64,000 nt of DNA, taken from assembly GCA_027475525.1 (NCBI GenBank), contig JAMWFC010000082.1, positions 682,001-746,000 of the forward strand, written 5' to 3'. A program made the position numbers and the translations under genes. Positions 1 through 11,642 of this stretch are shown one piece after another. Every line of letters begins with the position of its first letter. Position 1 is the first letter of the stretch. The notes beneath the pieces are model-generated. The model saw nothing but the letters and a program-made list of their open reading frames with translations, was not told the origin of the DNA and did not search any database. The DNA is from Macrolepiota albuminosa. Lineage: Eukaryota; Basidiomycota; Agaricomycetes; Agaricales; Agaricaceae.

Positions 1-291
1 TTGTCTCTGTAGTTACTTACGACAAATCCGATGCAACTACGTCGTCTACGCATGTATTCGTCGATGCGTGCTTATTTCAATGTCAATAGTGGAAACGGAG
101 GTCCTTCCTTCTACTTAACATGGTGGGAACATTGGCAGGTTCCAAGCGGAAGGTACAGGAATTGAGGGCCCGTGAAGTCTGAGATACATGGTCTCCCAAT
201 TGGAGATGACGCTCCATTGTTTGCGGATAAAAGTTGCGGAAGATCGAAATGCAGAACGTCACCGGAACTCGTCACTATGAACCAGGGATTA

Positions 292-2296
292 TCAACGAAC
301 ACTACTTTGAGATGATGGGAGAAAATACACTTGCATGTATGGCTTGTCATCTGGAATACTGAGGAAACCTTTGAATGCACGCACACATTTGAGTTTGTCA
401 ACGTTATACGATAGCACAAGACCATCGGCTGCAAGAAGCAGTTCTCCAGGAAGTGGTACTGGAAGCCGTCTACTGTATCTAGGGTAGATGGGCTTGACGG
501 CATCCAGAATTTTCAATACACGCAAGACCAGGAAGTTGCCATTCGTATGCTCTGGCAGTGTCGATACCTCAAAGCGCAAGATAAGTCGTCCTGAATTGAT
601 TGTAAACACGCAAATGGATTTTTAACAAGCGCACACACCAGTGTAAGGATTGATTTTCAACCTCCCGTCCATAAAAGGTCCTACAATGTAAGCGTTGCAA
701 GGACCATGGGGCATCAAGAGATTGAAGGTTATGGTTTCTATGGACATGCTAGCAATAAATGGCTGTTCCACATAACCCAGTACCCGTCCACGAGCGCTCG
801 AGTTCTGAGGAAATCTCCTTATAGCTTGTACCAGTTCCACATGTCCATCATGGTATAGCTGTTCTACCAGAGTAGCTTTATTTGGTGAAGTAAGCTGCAA
901 TGTGTTAAGGTGCCAGGGTTGGTCCTCAAAGTAAAGGTCCGTTCCCTTCTCAAATTGCGTTGGGTCAGCAGATGGTGTTATTCGAAACCGAATTTGGGCG
1001 ACAGTTACTGGTAGGCCCGGTTTGAGATACAAATACAGGAATCCGTGCGTATTAGGGGGAAAAGGTTTGCGAAGATCTTTCTTGGTATCTCTAGCACCCC
1101 AATGGAAAATGCTCGACATGTACGGATCGCCACGTCTCTCGAATCGCACTATTCCTTGGTTCGATATGTCCATGAAATCGAAGGAGTTTAATCGAAGCGG
1201 ATCTAATGTACTAATCGTTCTTTTTCGGACATTAAGCAGTGTACCTGACCTTCTGACATCGGTGGGAACACTGATGGAAAAAATCAATCGAATTAGTAGA
1301 CAAGAGGAATACGAAAGAACTACATACGCGAGTGTATTTCCCATCATGCGTGGAAGCGATGCCAGAAACGGATGATTGAATTCCATGTTTTGTACTTGAC
1401 CATAGTACTTGGACTTGATCAAAGTTCCTGGTTCCGGAATCGGGTGAAGCAATTCGCCATCTTTTAACAGCGGTTCCACTGGTTCAAGGACTTTGAGGAC
1501 TCGCATGACAATCGACGTCTCGTTCTCGTGCTCGGCTAATGTTGATTGTTCAAATCGGACCAGTAGTTTCCCTATACACAATCAAATTTAAAAAAATGTA
1601 TATTTGATCAGTTCACTCACCCTTGAACGTCGCCGGGACTTTCCCAGTCAACAAGCGAGGCACCCTGGTTATTCCCATCTGAAGCTGTGAATCAACCGTC
1701 CTTATTTGTAATACGTCTTCTAACCTCATAACAAAAGGCTCCTCCAAGAAAGCTAAGCAAATCCCTGGCACTAGGAGGTGGCGTGATGTTCCATAGTTCA
1801 ATATTGTTTCTGGGATATCGTGATCTTGTTTGAGCAGTGCTATGATGAATGCACAGGGTTTAAGCAGCCCGAACAAAGGAATAGCCCACGGCAATACACC
1901 GTCAAACCTCATGAGGTCCGTGCCATGTTGAAAACACGTCGGGTCAGAACTTTCTGTGAGCCGAAAGCGAATTTCACCGGTTGTGAGCGGAAGTGATGGA
2001 CGGCGGTGATAGTACAGAAAACCCTGAGTCTTGGGAGGAAAACTATAATTTCCGGGCCTATAATAAATCCGCCCTTTGACAAATTGCCCATCCTTGAGTC
2101 CTGCGCGAACTCTAGGCTTCTCCACATTGGAGAAGTCGAAGAAATCGCTGCTTTGAAGGCGTTCTGGGTCTAGTGATCTGATAATCCTCCCAGTAAGAGG
2201 AGGAATGCGTGTCGAAATCCATGCGACGCGTTCTGCACCGCGGCGGTGAAGAAACGTTAAGACTGGACTTTTGCTTGTCCTCCACATCCTGAGCAC
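292..2296 (-). CDS. Two-domain hypothetical protein, spliced, 5' end unresolved
   Basis: I do not recognise the family. Three exons read as one open frame: 2296-1621, 1571-639 and 590-292. The two introns, 1572-1620 (49 nt, gtgagt..tatag) and 591-638 (48 nt, gtgtgt..ttcag), both restore the frame. The product has two similar halves. Each carries a motif like GFLYxHxRPxLP, then RFRxTxSxDPTxFxxGTDL, a PW motif, then LxRFExSTLxEHxN followed by VxRVLKxLEPVxP. The first exon appears to follow another intron (gtatta..gctcag, about 2297-2350), because only a GTG lies in frame at 2296 and an upstream exon cannot be tied to an ATG. A hydrophobic stretch between the halves could mark either a membrane segment or the junction of two fused tandem paralogues. 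CpG content and frame integrity resemble host genes, not the decayed transposons next door. The stretch below 292 shows no convincing coding sequence. Confidence 0.6.
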
Positions 2297-3425
2297 AGGG
2301 AAGGTCAGCCAATCATAGCAATCAGTAGTTGTACGTGTAATACCTTGGAGAATTGGACAGCCACCTGAACTATGAAGCTCTTGAGAGTAATTTGGTTTTC
2401 AAATATTTTCAAGGATTGCCTAAACGCATTCAAGTCTTACGTAAGCATCAATACATACATTTGATGAAACAAATACACTGGACGATGTTCTTTGGCAAAA
2501 CGATGTAAAAATAATCCAATTGATCTCCAAATTTTTATTTGAATAATTCTGTCAAAACCATAGAAAAAATATTGTAACCAATTTTTAATGGTACTTGGTC
2601 TGATACTCTCAAACACATTGGAAAGGACTATATTGGTCATTTTTAGACTAACAACCAGAGCAAACCTCTTGCAGCAATTTGTTCTTTTATTCTTCTGAGT
2701 TCAGTTGAAATATTTTTTCTACAGTTTTAACAGAAATATTCAAATAAAACTCTGAAATGGCTTGAATTATTTTTACTGTAAGAATATCAATTCCTGCACC
2801 CAGTGATAGTATAAAACAGTAAAAAAAACTTCATTAACAAACAGAATTCAAAAGCAATATAATATATTTATCTACCAACTGAATGACAATCCACTCAAGT
2901 GAATCATCAAGTCACTTGTTTGTCAAATACAGTATAGAAAGCTCTTTTTTTAACTCAAGCCGTGTATTAAAATCCCTACTCATTCTCATATACTCTACAG
3001 TTTATACTTATATCTATTACAACAAGTAGAGTATTTTTCTAGTTGTTTACCACTACTTTAGTTTACCTCTGAGTTTATACTTACATCGATTACAACAGCA
3101 GCATATCCTTGCATTTGGCCAGCCAAGCTTAACACATACTGGCCCTCCTCAGAACCACACTTCAATCATGCCACAAGCAAGTTCTTAAAATGATCAATAA
3201 AGCTCGAGATATTCCTGCAACAGAGTGGCCTCAATTGATACATCTTTGCTTTAGAAAAAAATCCTAGTCGACTGATTACCAGCGGCTGTCCAACAATGAC
3301 CTCATTATTGGTGCCATATGTGCAGCAATCTGGAACAGGAGGGTTTGGAGACAAATGGTACCACAAAGGAATGTTACAATGCTCTGAAGGCCAGGGCCTA
3401 ATGTGAAGGCCCAGTTAAACAGATA
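2297..3425. other. AT-rich non-coding stretch
   Basis: About 1.1 kb of AT-rich sequence with only short, low-complexity frames and no recognisable domain. It separates the host-like gene from the first copia relic and may include that element's missing 5' LTR. No LTR matching the 3' LTR at 10396-10804 and no half-tRNA primer site could be found here. Confidence 0.5.
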
Positions 3426-4560
3426 GTGCTGATCCAGGAGGCACTTTTAACTTACATGCCCATTGCTAAACCTATTGACTCAACCACCAGAAAAATATGT
3501 GAGCTGATTGACTGTGTCTTTGCTATTGGCACCATTAACAAGGACCTCTTAAAATGCATTGCTCTCCTTAACTGCATCAACAATAAGTCATTCAAGTCTA
3601 TTCAAATGCAGGTTTTGTGGGAACTTGCCAACTTTACAAAGGAAGCACTCTATGCCTCCTCACAGATCTGCAAGCTTTTCCAGACCATGGACAGCCTTGC
3701 CATACCAAGGGCTCCACCAACATTGTCTTGACAGCCTGCACCTCCAAGAACAACTAAGGGCACAACCATGGTCCTGGATTTCCCTGCTGCATCACATGTC
3801 ATGTCCTCAGGGCATCCTGCCACTGTAAGGGCAACCTCTAGAGGCTGTGGCTCAGTCACACAGCTGGCAGAGGGAGATCCAAAGTGTATTAGAGTATGTA
3901 CTGACAATATCATAATAACTACTCACCTGGCAGAGGGAGATCCAAAGAGAACAAGTCTAGGGATTTCCTATGCCAGATTGAATGCTTCTGGGGCTTCTGA
4001 AGCATGGAAAACAACTGTACAGTTCAACAACACCTTAAAAACTCAAAAATTGACTAACCAAACAACTGTGCAAACAAGGCAGGAAAACTCCGGACTTTGG
4101 AACTCAGAAAGGCAAACTCCAGCTTATATAGCTTATATAAGCAGTCTGGAAGCAGTGCTGAAGGGCCCACACTTGTCTGAATGATAGCTAAAGAACCAGA
4201 GCACCTCAAAGGCTGAGAATAGTAGTAACAGATAGTATTGAGAGAATAGAAACAGCAAAATAAGAGAATGATAGAAGAAATAAGGAAATGAATGAAAGGA
4301 GAGTGAAGGAATAAGGAGTGAAAGAAGGAAGAAATGAGGAGTCCCCTGACAGCCACAGATACACAAAAAAATGGTGCATTTGTACAGGCAGTGGGATGGC
4401 TAGCAAGACCATCAATGAGTCTAAAGCCACACACTATGCTGCTTGAGAAGGAGACAATAAAGAAAGCAAGGTGAGCAACAGCAGTGTCAAGAATAGAATT
4501 GTGGTCAAGGGTCTCAATGGCCAAGCCTATCTTGTAGATATCACATATCTTCAGAAAATC
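3426..4560 (+). pseudogene. copia-1 gag relic, split by solo LTR
   Basis: The 3426-3731 frame has the LLNCIN..SFKSIQMQVL pattern typical of the copia gag (UBN2-type) C-terminal half. It is followed around 3735-3810 by a decayed Cys/His-rich stretch where the zinc knuckle belongs, but intact CX2CX4HX4C spacing cannot be demonstrated. A family A solo LTR sits at 3824-4351 and gag-like sequence resumes at 4357 in changed frames. Assignment rests mainly on position ahead of a clear protease and integrase. Confidence 0.55.
3824..4351 (+). repeat. Solo LTR, family A, TSD GCCAC
   Basis: A 528-bp unit beginning TGTAAGG and ending CCCTGACA, flanked by identical 5-bp direct repeats GCCAC at 3819-3823 and 4352-4356. 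TG..CA ends with a 5-bp target duplication and no internal region define a solo LTR left by LTR-LTR recombination. Four other copies occur in the window. It has a TATATAA element near 4125. Coding-looking frames inside it on both strands are not genes. Confidence 0.92.
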
Positions 4561-4644
4561 CAACTCAAGGCAGCACCCACCAACTTTGCTGGCATTATGG
4601 ACTCAGCCAATAACACCACCAACTATTTTGAGTACTAAGGCTTC

Positions 4645-6150
4645 ATGGCTATGGACAATGATAATGACAACTTAAGGGCAAGCATAAATTGGAATACACA
4701 TACCATCTTAGCTAATCCCAGTTACAAAACCATCCCGGCCACTACAGCAGTCATGCCTTTCAATCTAGCCAGCAATGCATGCATTATCTTGCTAGCAGAG
4801 AAGCCTTTCTATATAGACTCTGACACCACCATGCACATCTTCCTGTGTGCATCTGACTTTATATTGTTATGCCTCATACCACCACAATTGGTCAAAGGTG
4901 TTGGTGGTACATCTATCCAGGCAGTCAGCATAGGGCAGATTAGCTTGCAAGTACAAAATCAAACAGAAATATATCTGGAAAACACACTCTACATTCTAAA
5001 TTCCACAGTCCAAGTCATTTTGATATCTGTGCTTGCCATTGGCATGCAAGCTGTAATCACCTTTAGCCAAACTGGTGTGACAATTCTTGATGGAAATAGC
5101 AGCACTCTTTTTGCTGCAGGCCCTCTTATTCCAGGATGATGCCTATACACATTAGAACTGCAAGATGCACTCACTGAGCATGCTCCAACCACTACACAAC
5201 CTCCTGTCAGGCTTGATACCTGGCACTGGCATCTTGGGCATGCAAATTAAATTATCAGGTCATCACTACTATGGTGCATGCAGGAATGCTTCCAGGTACA
5301 CCATCTGCCTCCCTCCTTATGCAACCAAAATGTGACGTCTGCATTTTTAAAAAAACAGATGAAAACACCAGTGTGGAAAGTATGAGAAGAAGGACATAAA
5401 GTGGTCAGGAAACTACAGATAGTCTGTGTAGATTTAGCTGGACCAATAAGTGTACAATCTCATACCGGGAACAAATATACTATAGACATTGTCAATAATT
5501 ATACAAATATGTTCTGGGCCATTCTACTGAAATCAAAATTGGATGCCTTTGCAGCACTTGAAGCATGGAAAAAGGCTTGAGAATTAGAGACAGGCATGAA
5601 GGTTGGGATCTACTGCATAGGTCACAACAGCAAGCTCAAGAGCTATCAAATGGAAGCTTAGATTGCATCAACCAGAACAAGCCACAAATTTGCAGTGCTC
5701 TACACATCTGAACATATGGGTTGGATAGAGCAAATGCACAGAATACTCCAAGAGAAAGCCAGGACCATGAGGTTAGTAGCTAAATGCCCAGACTCACTAT
5801 AGGATGAATTTTATTTAACAGCTACACACCTGCATGTTAAAACTGCAACAAAGTTGTTAAATGGCAAGACACTATTTGAATTGTGGCATGGACAAGCCCC
5901 CAATTTCCCCTATATGCACAAGATTGGATGCAGAGCATTTGTCCTTATCCAAGGACAATACAACTCAAAAGTCAACATGCAAGGAATTGAGTGTGTTCTT
6001 ATAGAGTATGCACAAAATTCAAAGGCTTACAGATGCTATGATCTCAGAACTCAAAGAGTCTATGAATTTTACTATGTTCAATTTCTAGAATGTCACAACA
6101 GTCATCCAATCCCTGCATCAATTGCTGAGACAATATCTATGGTGCATAAG
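4645..6150 (+). pseudogene. copia-1 protease and integrase relic
   Basis: The 4645-5139 frame contains FYIDSDTTMHI, a decayed form of the copia protease W-DSGAT-H motif, followed by the usual GVGG and LYxxN patterns. After a stop, WHWHLGHAN near 5220 marks the pre-integrase zinc-binding region. DLAGPISVQS with GNKYTIDIVNN near 5430-5500 is the start of the integrase core, and the C-terminal part (NGKTLFELWHG..NFPYMHKIGCRAF) lies at 5854-6100. Several in-frame TGA/TAG codons stand where Arg, Gln or Trp is expected, the result of C-to-T or G-to-A change. The enzyme cannot be functional. Confidence 0.85.
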
Positions 6151-8323
6151 ATGCCTACTGTGATGGGGGAAACAACAACAATCACTAAGATCAAAGAAGT
6201 ATCAAGAGATTCACCATTCATGATAGATGATGACAAAGATGCTCAGCAAGTGCCCCTAAATGTTATCCTACATAGTCTCATTTTGCCAGCAGATGTACTT
6301 GTACTGGTCCTGCTCAGATGTTCTGACTGTGCTCAAGTACCAACTGCCAAGGCTAGCCTAAACAACCTGCTAGTCACTTGCCTTCAAATAGCTTATCAAG
6401 AGTCCTGTGCAGCTGCCAATGGGCTCAGAGCTATCCAAGCAGAGAGACATCAGATGGCAGACCTATTACTGGAGATCCCACATGCTCCTTCAGAACAACT
6501 GGCACTGGAAGAGGGAAATGATGACAATGTACTGAACATAGAATGCCTGCTGGCCATAACTGAGTCTCTGGAAGATCCAACATTCATTAACATAGAAGAC
6601 AAGCCCCACACATGGAAGGAAGCAATGGAATCACTGTATGCCAAGGAATGAAAGGCCAGATACCATGACAAATTACAATTCCTGAAGGACATGGGTATGT
6701 ACAAATTCATCCTCAGAAACAAAGTGCAGAAGAGGAGGCCAGTATTTAAAGTCAAATGTGATGAAAATAGAACAGCAGTACAATTTAAAGTTTGTCTTGT
6801 TTTCAAAAGATATGAGCAAGTATATGGTCAAGACTACACAAGAACTACCTCTCCAACTGTGTGCATAAGATCATGGCAAATATTATTGGGCCTTGCTGCT
6901 ATGCAGGGCTGGGATGCTACCCAGATTAACATCAAGACAGCCTTTCTATACAGATTACTCCCAGAGGAGGAGATACAATACATGACTCAGCCTGAAGGTT
7001 TTAAAGAACCTGGCAAAGAAAGCTGGGTATGGTGTATATTATGTGGACTCTATGGAATGAAACAAGCTGGTTGCATATGGAATCATACATTCAACAGCAA
7101 CATGCTTTCCTGGGGATTCACATGCCTATCTTGCAAATCATGTGTATACTATCAAAAGACTGACATGGAGACAGTAATTGCAGTGGTCTATGTCAACAAT
7201 TTTCTATCTGTTGTTAGCAGCAAATTGGAAAATGAACACTTCAAAGACCAGCTCAAATCTATATAGACTATATCAGATTTAGAGTTGCCCAAGTTTGTTG
7301 TTGGTATTGCCCTTGAATAGGACAATAAAAAATATATTGTCAAGCTAACACAGGCCATGCTTATTAATAAAATTGTCTCACAATTTGAACAAATAAGTGC
7401 CATATCACTATTACTCCCCATAGAACCAGGCTTGAAGCTTCACAAGGTTTGCAGGTCTTTCCTTACTCAGACAGAAATTGACACTCTCACAAGAACACCA
7501 TACCAATTTCTAGTCAGATGTCTTTTATATTTGGCCATCTTGACCTGCCCAGACATTGCCTATGCTATTCAACAGCTGACTTAGTATGTTGATTCCTATA
7601 CAGGGATCTACTAAAAGGCAGCCATGCAATTGGTCAGGTACCTCAAAGGTACACAAGACCTCAAACTCATACTTGGTGGTGGGATCAAACCTGTTAACCT
7701 CATGAGATTCATCAATTCAGACTGAGCCAATTGCTTGGACATGCAATGAAGCATTAGCAGATACGTGTGGAGCCTGGGATCAGGTATTGTGTTGTGGACA
7801 GTGTGCAAGCAGAAGTCAGTTGCCATGTCATCATGCAATGCTGAGTACATGACCACCTTTGAAAGTGCTGATGATGCCAACTGTAGTTGGGTGTGCTGGA
7901 CATTTATGCAGTACAATGCCATTTCCAGCACCTGGCATGCATAGTTGTGAGGAGTCTTGACAGAGTCCTGGTGTGCTTAAGCAAATGTGATAGAATGACA
8001 TGCTAGATGATAGTGCCTTAAGTGCTACCTAGCAAACTATAAGTGCCATAGCTTAAGCAAAGATATAGAAATAAAGACAAATAGCACAGTGTAATGTGCC
8101 TGTAGGTAGCACTGTAAATAATGAAGACAAGATAGATGAGGCTAGTGCCCAACTTAGTGATGAAGTTAGGTCAAGCTAGTGTGATTTGAACGCTAAGTAT
8201 AACTGGATGCTCAAAAGGTTGCAATTTGTTGTTATGTACATGTGAAGTAGCTATCTTTTATACTATGTGCTACTATATTTTCTAAGATAAGTTTATTTGC
8301 AGTGCTACCCCTTAGCACCTCTC

Positions 8324-8898
8324 TGTAAGGATGACCTCTAGAGGCTGTGGCTCAGTCACACAGCTGGCAGAGGGAGATCCAAAGTGTATTAGAATATATA
8401 CTGACAATATCATGATAGCTACTCATCTGGCAGAGGAAGATCCAAAGAGAACAAGTCTAGGGATTTCCTATGCCAGGTTGGACACTTCTGGGGCCTCTGA
8501 AGCATGGGAAACAACTGTACAGTACAACAAAACCTTAAAAACTTGAAAATTGCCTATACAAACAATTGCACAAATAAGGGGCAAACTCTGGCAAACTCTG
8601 GCTTATATAAGCAGTCTGGAAGCGGTGCTGAGGGGCAAACAATTGCACAAATAAGGGGCAAACTCTGGCAAACTCTGGCTTATATAAGCAGTCTGGAAGT
8701 GGTGCTGAGGGGCCCACACTTGTCTGAATGGTAGCTAAAGAACCAGAGCACCTCAAGGGCTGAGAGTAGTACTAACAGATAGTGTTGAAAGAATAGAAAC
8801 AGTAAAATGAAATAATGTCAGAAGAAATAAGAGAATGAATGAAGGGAGAGTGAAGAGATAAGAAGTGAGAAAAGGAAGAAATGAGGAGTCCCCTGACA
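8324..8898 (+). repeat. Solo LTR, family A, TSD CTCTC, with internal 77-bp duplication
   Basis: TGTAAGG..CCCTGACA ends with 5-bp duplications CTCTC at 8319-8323 and 8899-8903. It is longer (575 bp) than its relatives because 8559-8635 is repeated in tandem at 8636-8712 (period 77, one C/T difference). Inserted into a family B LTR. Confidence 0.93.
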
Positions 8899-8986
8899 CT
8901 CTCCTTGTGGTTCCCACTAACAGTGACCTGCCAATGGTGACCAGCAGCACATGAGTGACAGTGACCAACAGCGTTATAACCCATGG

Positions 8987-9505
8987 TGTCAGGGGACTCC
9001 TCATTTCTTCCTTCTTTCACTCCTTATTTCTTCACTCTCCTTCTATTCATTTCCTTATTTCTTCTATCATTCTCTCATTTTGCTGTTTCTATTCTCTCAA
9101 CACTATCTGTTAGTACTATTCTCAGCCTTTGAGGTGCTCTGGTTCTTTAGCTATCATTCAGACAAGTGTGGGCCCTTCAGCACTGCTTCCAGACTGCTTA
9201 TATAAGCTGGAGTTTGCCTTTCTGAGTTCCAAAGTCCGGAGTTTTCCTGCCTTGTTTGCACAGTTGTTTGGTTAGTCAATTTTTGAGTTTTTAAGGTGTT
9301 GTTGTACTGTACAGTTGTTTTCCATGCTTCAGAAGCTCCAGAAGCGTTCAATCTGGCATAGGAAATCCCTAGACTTGTTCTCTTTAGATCTCCCTCTGTT
9401 AGGTGAGTAGTTATTATGATATTGTCAGTACATACTCTAATACACTTTGGATCTTCCTCTGCCAGCTGTGTGACTGAGCCACAGCCTCTAGAGGTCACCC
9501 TTACA
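8987..9505 (-). repeat. Solo LTR, family A, TSD CATGG
   Basis: Reverse-oriented copy, 519 bp, bounded by CATGG at 8982-8986 and 9506-9510. It lies only 88 bp from the oppositely oriented family A LTR at 8324-8898. Both are inside the family B LTR, so they form a large imperfect inverted repeat. Confidence 0.93.
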
Positions 9506-10395
9506 CATGGCAACCAATGGCGACTCCAAATCGATTTAGAATTATATGAGTCTGCTCACTTTTGATATAATTCTGATTGGCCAGGCCATTCTGGAGTAAG
9601 GTCAGAAAATCCTTGACAGATGCTATGAGCACTAATGTCAGTGCTATGTATTGTAGTCCAAATGTTGGGTTTGAGTATATCCTATGCCGTTGTCATTGAT
9701 TCTTTTAGACTTCTGATTGAGGTGCCTTGTCAATTAGCAGCGCCTAATGCTAACACCTTTCAGAATTGATTGGGGTTTGGTCAGAGTTACTTTTCCACCA
9801 TTGTGCTAGTGCTATGGGTTCAAAACCTCCTAAGTTCTTAAGGTCAACCAATAGTGTGTGCTGAAAGAGTAGTAAATGCTGGATGAGGCTGATAAGCAGA
9901 GTTTGTAATGGGGCACCAAAGTCAGAAATATCCTGAGCTCTAGAAGCTCATTAGAGTCTTTAGTATGTCAAATGTCAGTAAGCCCATAATGTTCCTTGAT
10001 GCACTCAGCCCAAGTAGAAGCCTATTAGCACTCAGGAGTGTGTCTGGCTACATGCTCTGCTCAAAAAAATCAGCTACAATGTTATTAGCAAACCAATGCC
10101 CATCCTGTGTAACAAAAATGCAGCCATCAACCTATCAGAAGACTCCACACTTTATGTGTGTGTAAAGCATGTAGACATCAAGTATTACTTCTTATGTGAA
10201 TGAGTACAGGCAGGCAAAATATGTATACAATACATCAACACAAAACATAACATTGCTGACCTATTCACAAAGGCACTCACCACTCCACTCTTCCTGTGGC
10301 TCCATGCCCTCCTCAGGCTGCAATGAATGCCATGATCCATGCAAGGAGGAGATACTTTGATACTTTGCCACATCAAGGTATTCAGTGAGGAGGAG

Positions 10396-10804
10396 TGTTG
10401 GCATTCAATGTCAATATGGCCAATATGGCCACAGACTGGCCTCATCACACCACCAACCTTGCACAACACTGTTTACTCATTCTTCTGTCATGTCAAAGCA
10501 TCCATTGTTCATTTACCACTGCTTTGTCTAATCTATACATCCCTGACACAAAGCTATCCATTGTTACACAGTTCTATAAGTACAAAATATAGAATAACAC
10601 ACCCTCAGTCAATTGACAATTGAACTAAGAGTGAGTAAGCTACATATACATCAACAGACAAAACATGCTAACATAACTATCATAGATTTGCTTACTTTTA
10701 TTTATATCAGGTAGTTATGAATTATAGTCAATTGATAATTGAACTGAAGATTTACTTACTCTTGTATTAGGTCCATACAGTAAACAAATTACAGGGTTCT
10801 AACA
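10396..10804 (+). repeat. 3' LTR of copia-1 (family C)
   Basis: Begins TGTTGGCATTC after a purine-rich run (ggaggagatac .. gaggaggag) downstream of the RNase H end, and ends TCTAACA, giving the TGTTG..TAACA termini usual for copia. 409 bp, AT-rich. No second copy was found in the window, so the boundaries rest on the terminal motifs. Confidence 0.65.
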
Positions 10805-11642
10805 TTGGGTGATTTAATGAGTGAGACAGCTAAGTGAAAAATATTATGCTAAAAATTAGTTTTAAGATTAAACATGATATCTCTCCAGTTACAATGAAAA
10901 AACTCACTTTCAGTTCAGTAATAGCAGTTATTAATATTTTGTTTATACCAAAGCTTTCACTCTTCTCTGTAAAGACGAATTTCAGAGAGGGGGCTCCTAA
11001 AACTAATACCATCACATGCACTGCTAACACTGGATGCAGCAGATGTGCCTAACATGCCAGCCTGCCATTATATATTTCTAACAGAGGACTGCCTAGCAAG
11101 CAGACTATAAGGGCCCCCCCAAAAGAAAAAAACCTCTACAAGAGAAAGATACTAATAAAGCCAGAAAGTCAACATCAAACGCAAGCCTGAGACAACGCCA
11201 CAAAGACCCTCTCTCAGACCTTGTCACAAACAGCCACAAAACCATGTACTACTAACAAAAGAACTAAGAAGAAGTTGAGTACAAGCATAAACTAACACTA
11301 GGCCAGAATCTTGAGAGGGCACAACTATAATAATATGGACTTACACTAGCACATACACAGCATACAAGTAAGTCAACAGGAAAATATAGGTGATATGTGT
11401 TAGAGACAAGCACACACAGGTCAGAGTTTCAAAACTTTTTCTCTAATATAACTCTATGAGAAAATAAGGGAGTCAGATCTATAACCTCCCATGCCCATGC
11501 AGGCAGAAGAGAATAAAAAATGCATACAGGAAGCTAGCCCCAAGAAACAGAAGAGGGTGAGGAGACACAAATGGAAAAAACAACATATGTCTACCCCCAC
11601 TCCAACTCACACCTCCAACATGGAGGAGTCTGACAACAAAAC
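10805..11642. other. Unassigned AT-rich sequence
   Basis: No coding sequence or repeat that I can identify. It includes a short C-run at about 11111-11117. It lies between the copia-1 3' LTR and a gag-like relic and may be that relic's leader. Confidence 0.4.

Larger units (their letters stand above)
7869..10027 (-). repeat. Solo LTR, family B, hosting two family A solo LTRs
   Basis: In reverse orientation it begins TAATAGGCTTCTAC (10027) and ends ..CAGTTGGCATCATCA (7869), matching the LTRs of the gypsy element at 45425-58827. Removing the two nested LTRs and their 5-bp duplications leaves about 1055 bp, close to the 1043-1071 bp of other copies. The 4-bp flanks are GTGC (7865-7868) and GCAC (10028-10031), explained by one GCGC duplication that decayed by C-to-T in one copy and G-to-A in the other. 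It is CpG-poor, unlike the family B copy at 25513. Confidence 0.85.
6560..10323 (+). pseudogene. copia-1 reverse transcriptase / RNase H relic, split by LTR-B
   Basis: RT motifs in order: TWKEAMESLYAKE, VFKRYEQVYGQDYTRTTSPTV, QINIKTAFL, LYGMKQAG, and YVNN at 7189-7200 where the family has YVDD. So both catalytic aspartates are now asparagine. RNase H follows (SVAMSSCNAEYM near 7815-7855) and stops at 7868, where a family B solo LTR begins. The RNase H C-terminus resumes at 10028 with QECVWLHAL, KHVDIKYYF and HNIADLFTKAL, ending near 10323. Stops and frameshifts occur throughout. Confidence 0.9.
3426..10804 (+). mobile_element. Ty1/copia retrotransposon relic (copia-1), nested insertions
   Basis: Domain order gag, protease, integrase, reverse transcriptase, RNase H is that of Ty1/copia. 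Every domain is broken by stops and frameshifts, CG dinucleotides are scarce, and no 5' LTR is visible. The 3' LTR is 10396-10804. Three insertions interrupt it directly or indirectly: a family A solo LTR in gag (3824-4351), a family B solo LTR in RNase H (7869-10027), and two more family A LTRs inside the latter. It is therefore the oldest layer in this stack. Confidence 0.9.

Noticed and set aside
111..503. Minus-strand frame 111-503 as the C-terminus of the first gene
   Set aside because: It lies in another frame from the exon ending at 292 and I could not find a convincing intron joining them.
3768..4184. Plus-strand frames in the family A LTRs (also 8331-8734, 9154-9513, 13308-13706, 38423-38749)
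   Set aside because: The same peptide recurs because the DNA is a repeated LTR with TG..CA ends and target duplications; no domain and no gene context.
8951..9205. Hydrophobic FLLSLLISSLSF-like frames resembling a membrane protein
   Set aside because: They come from the T-rich end of the LTR and recur in every copy in one orientation.
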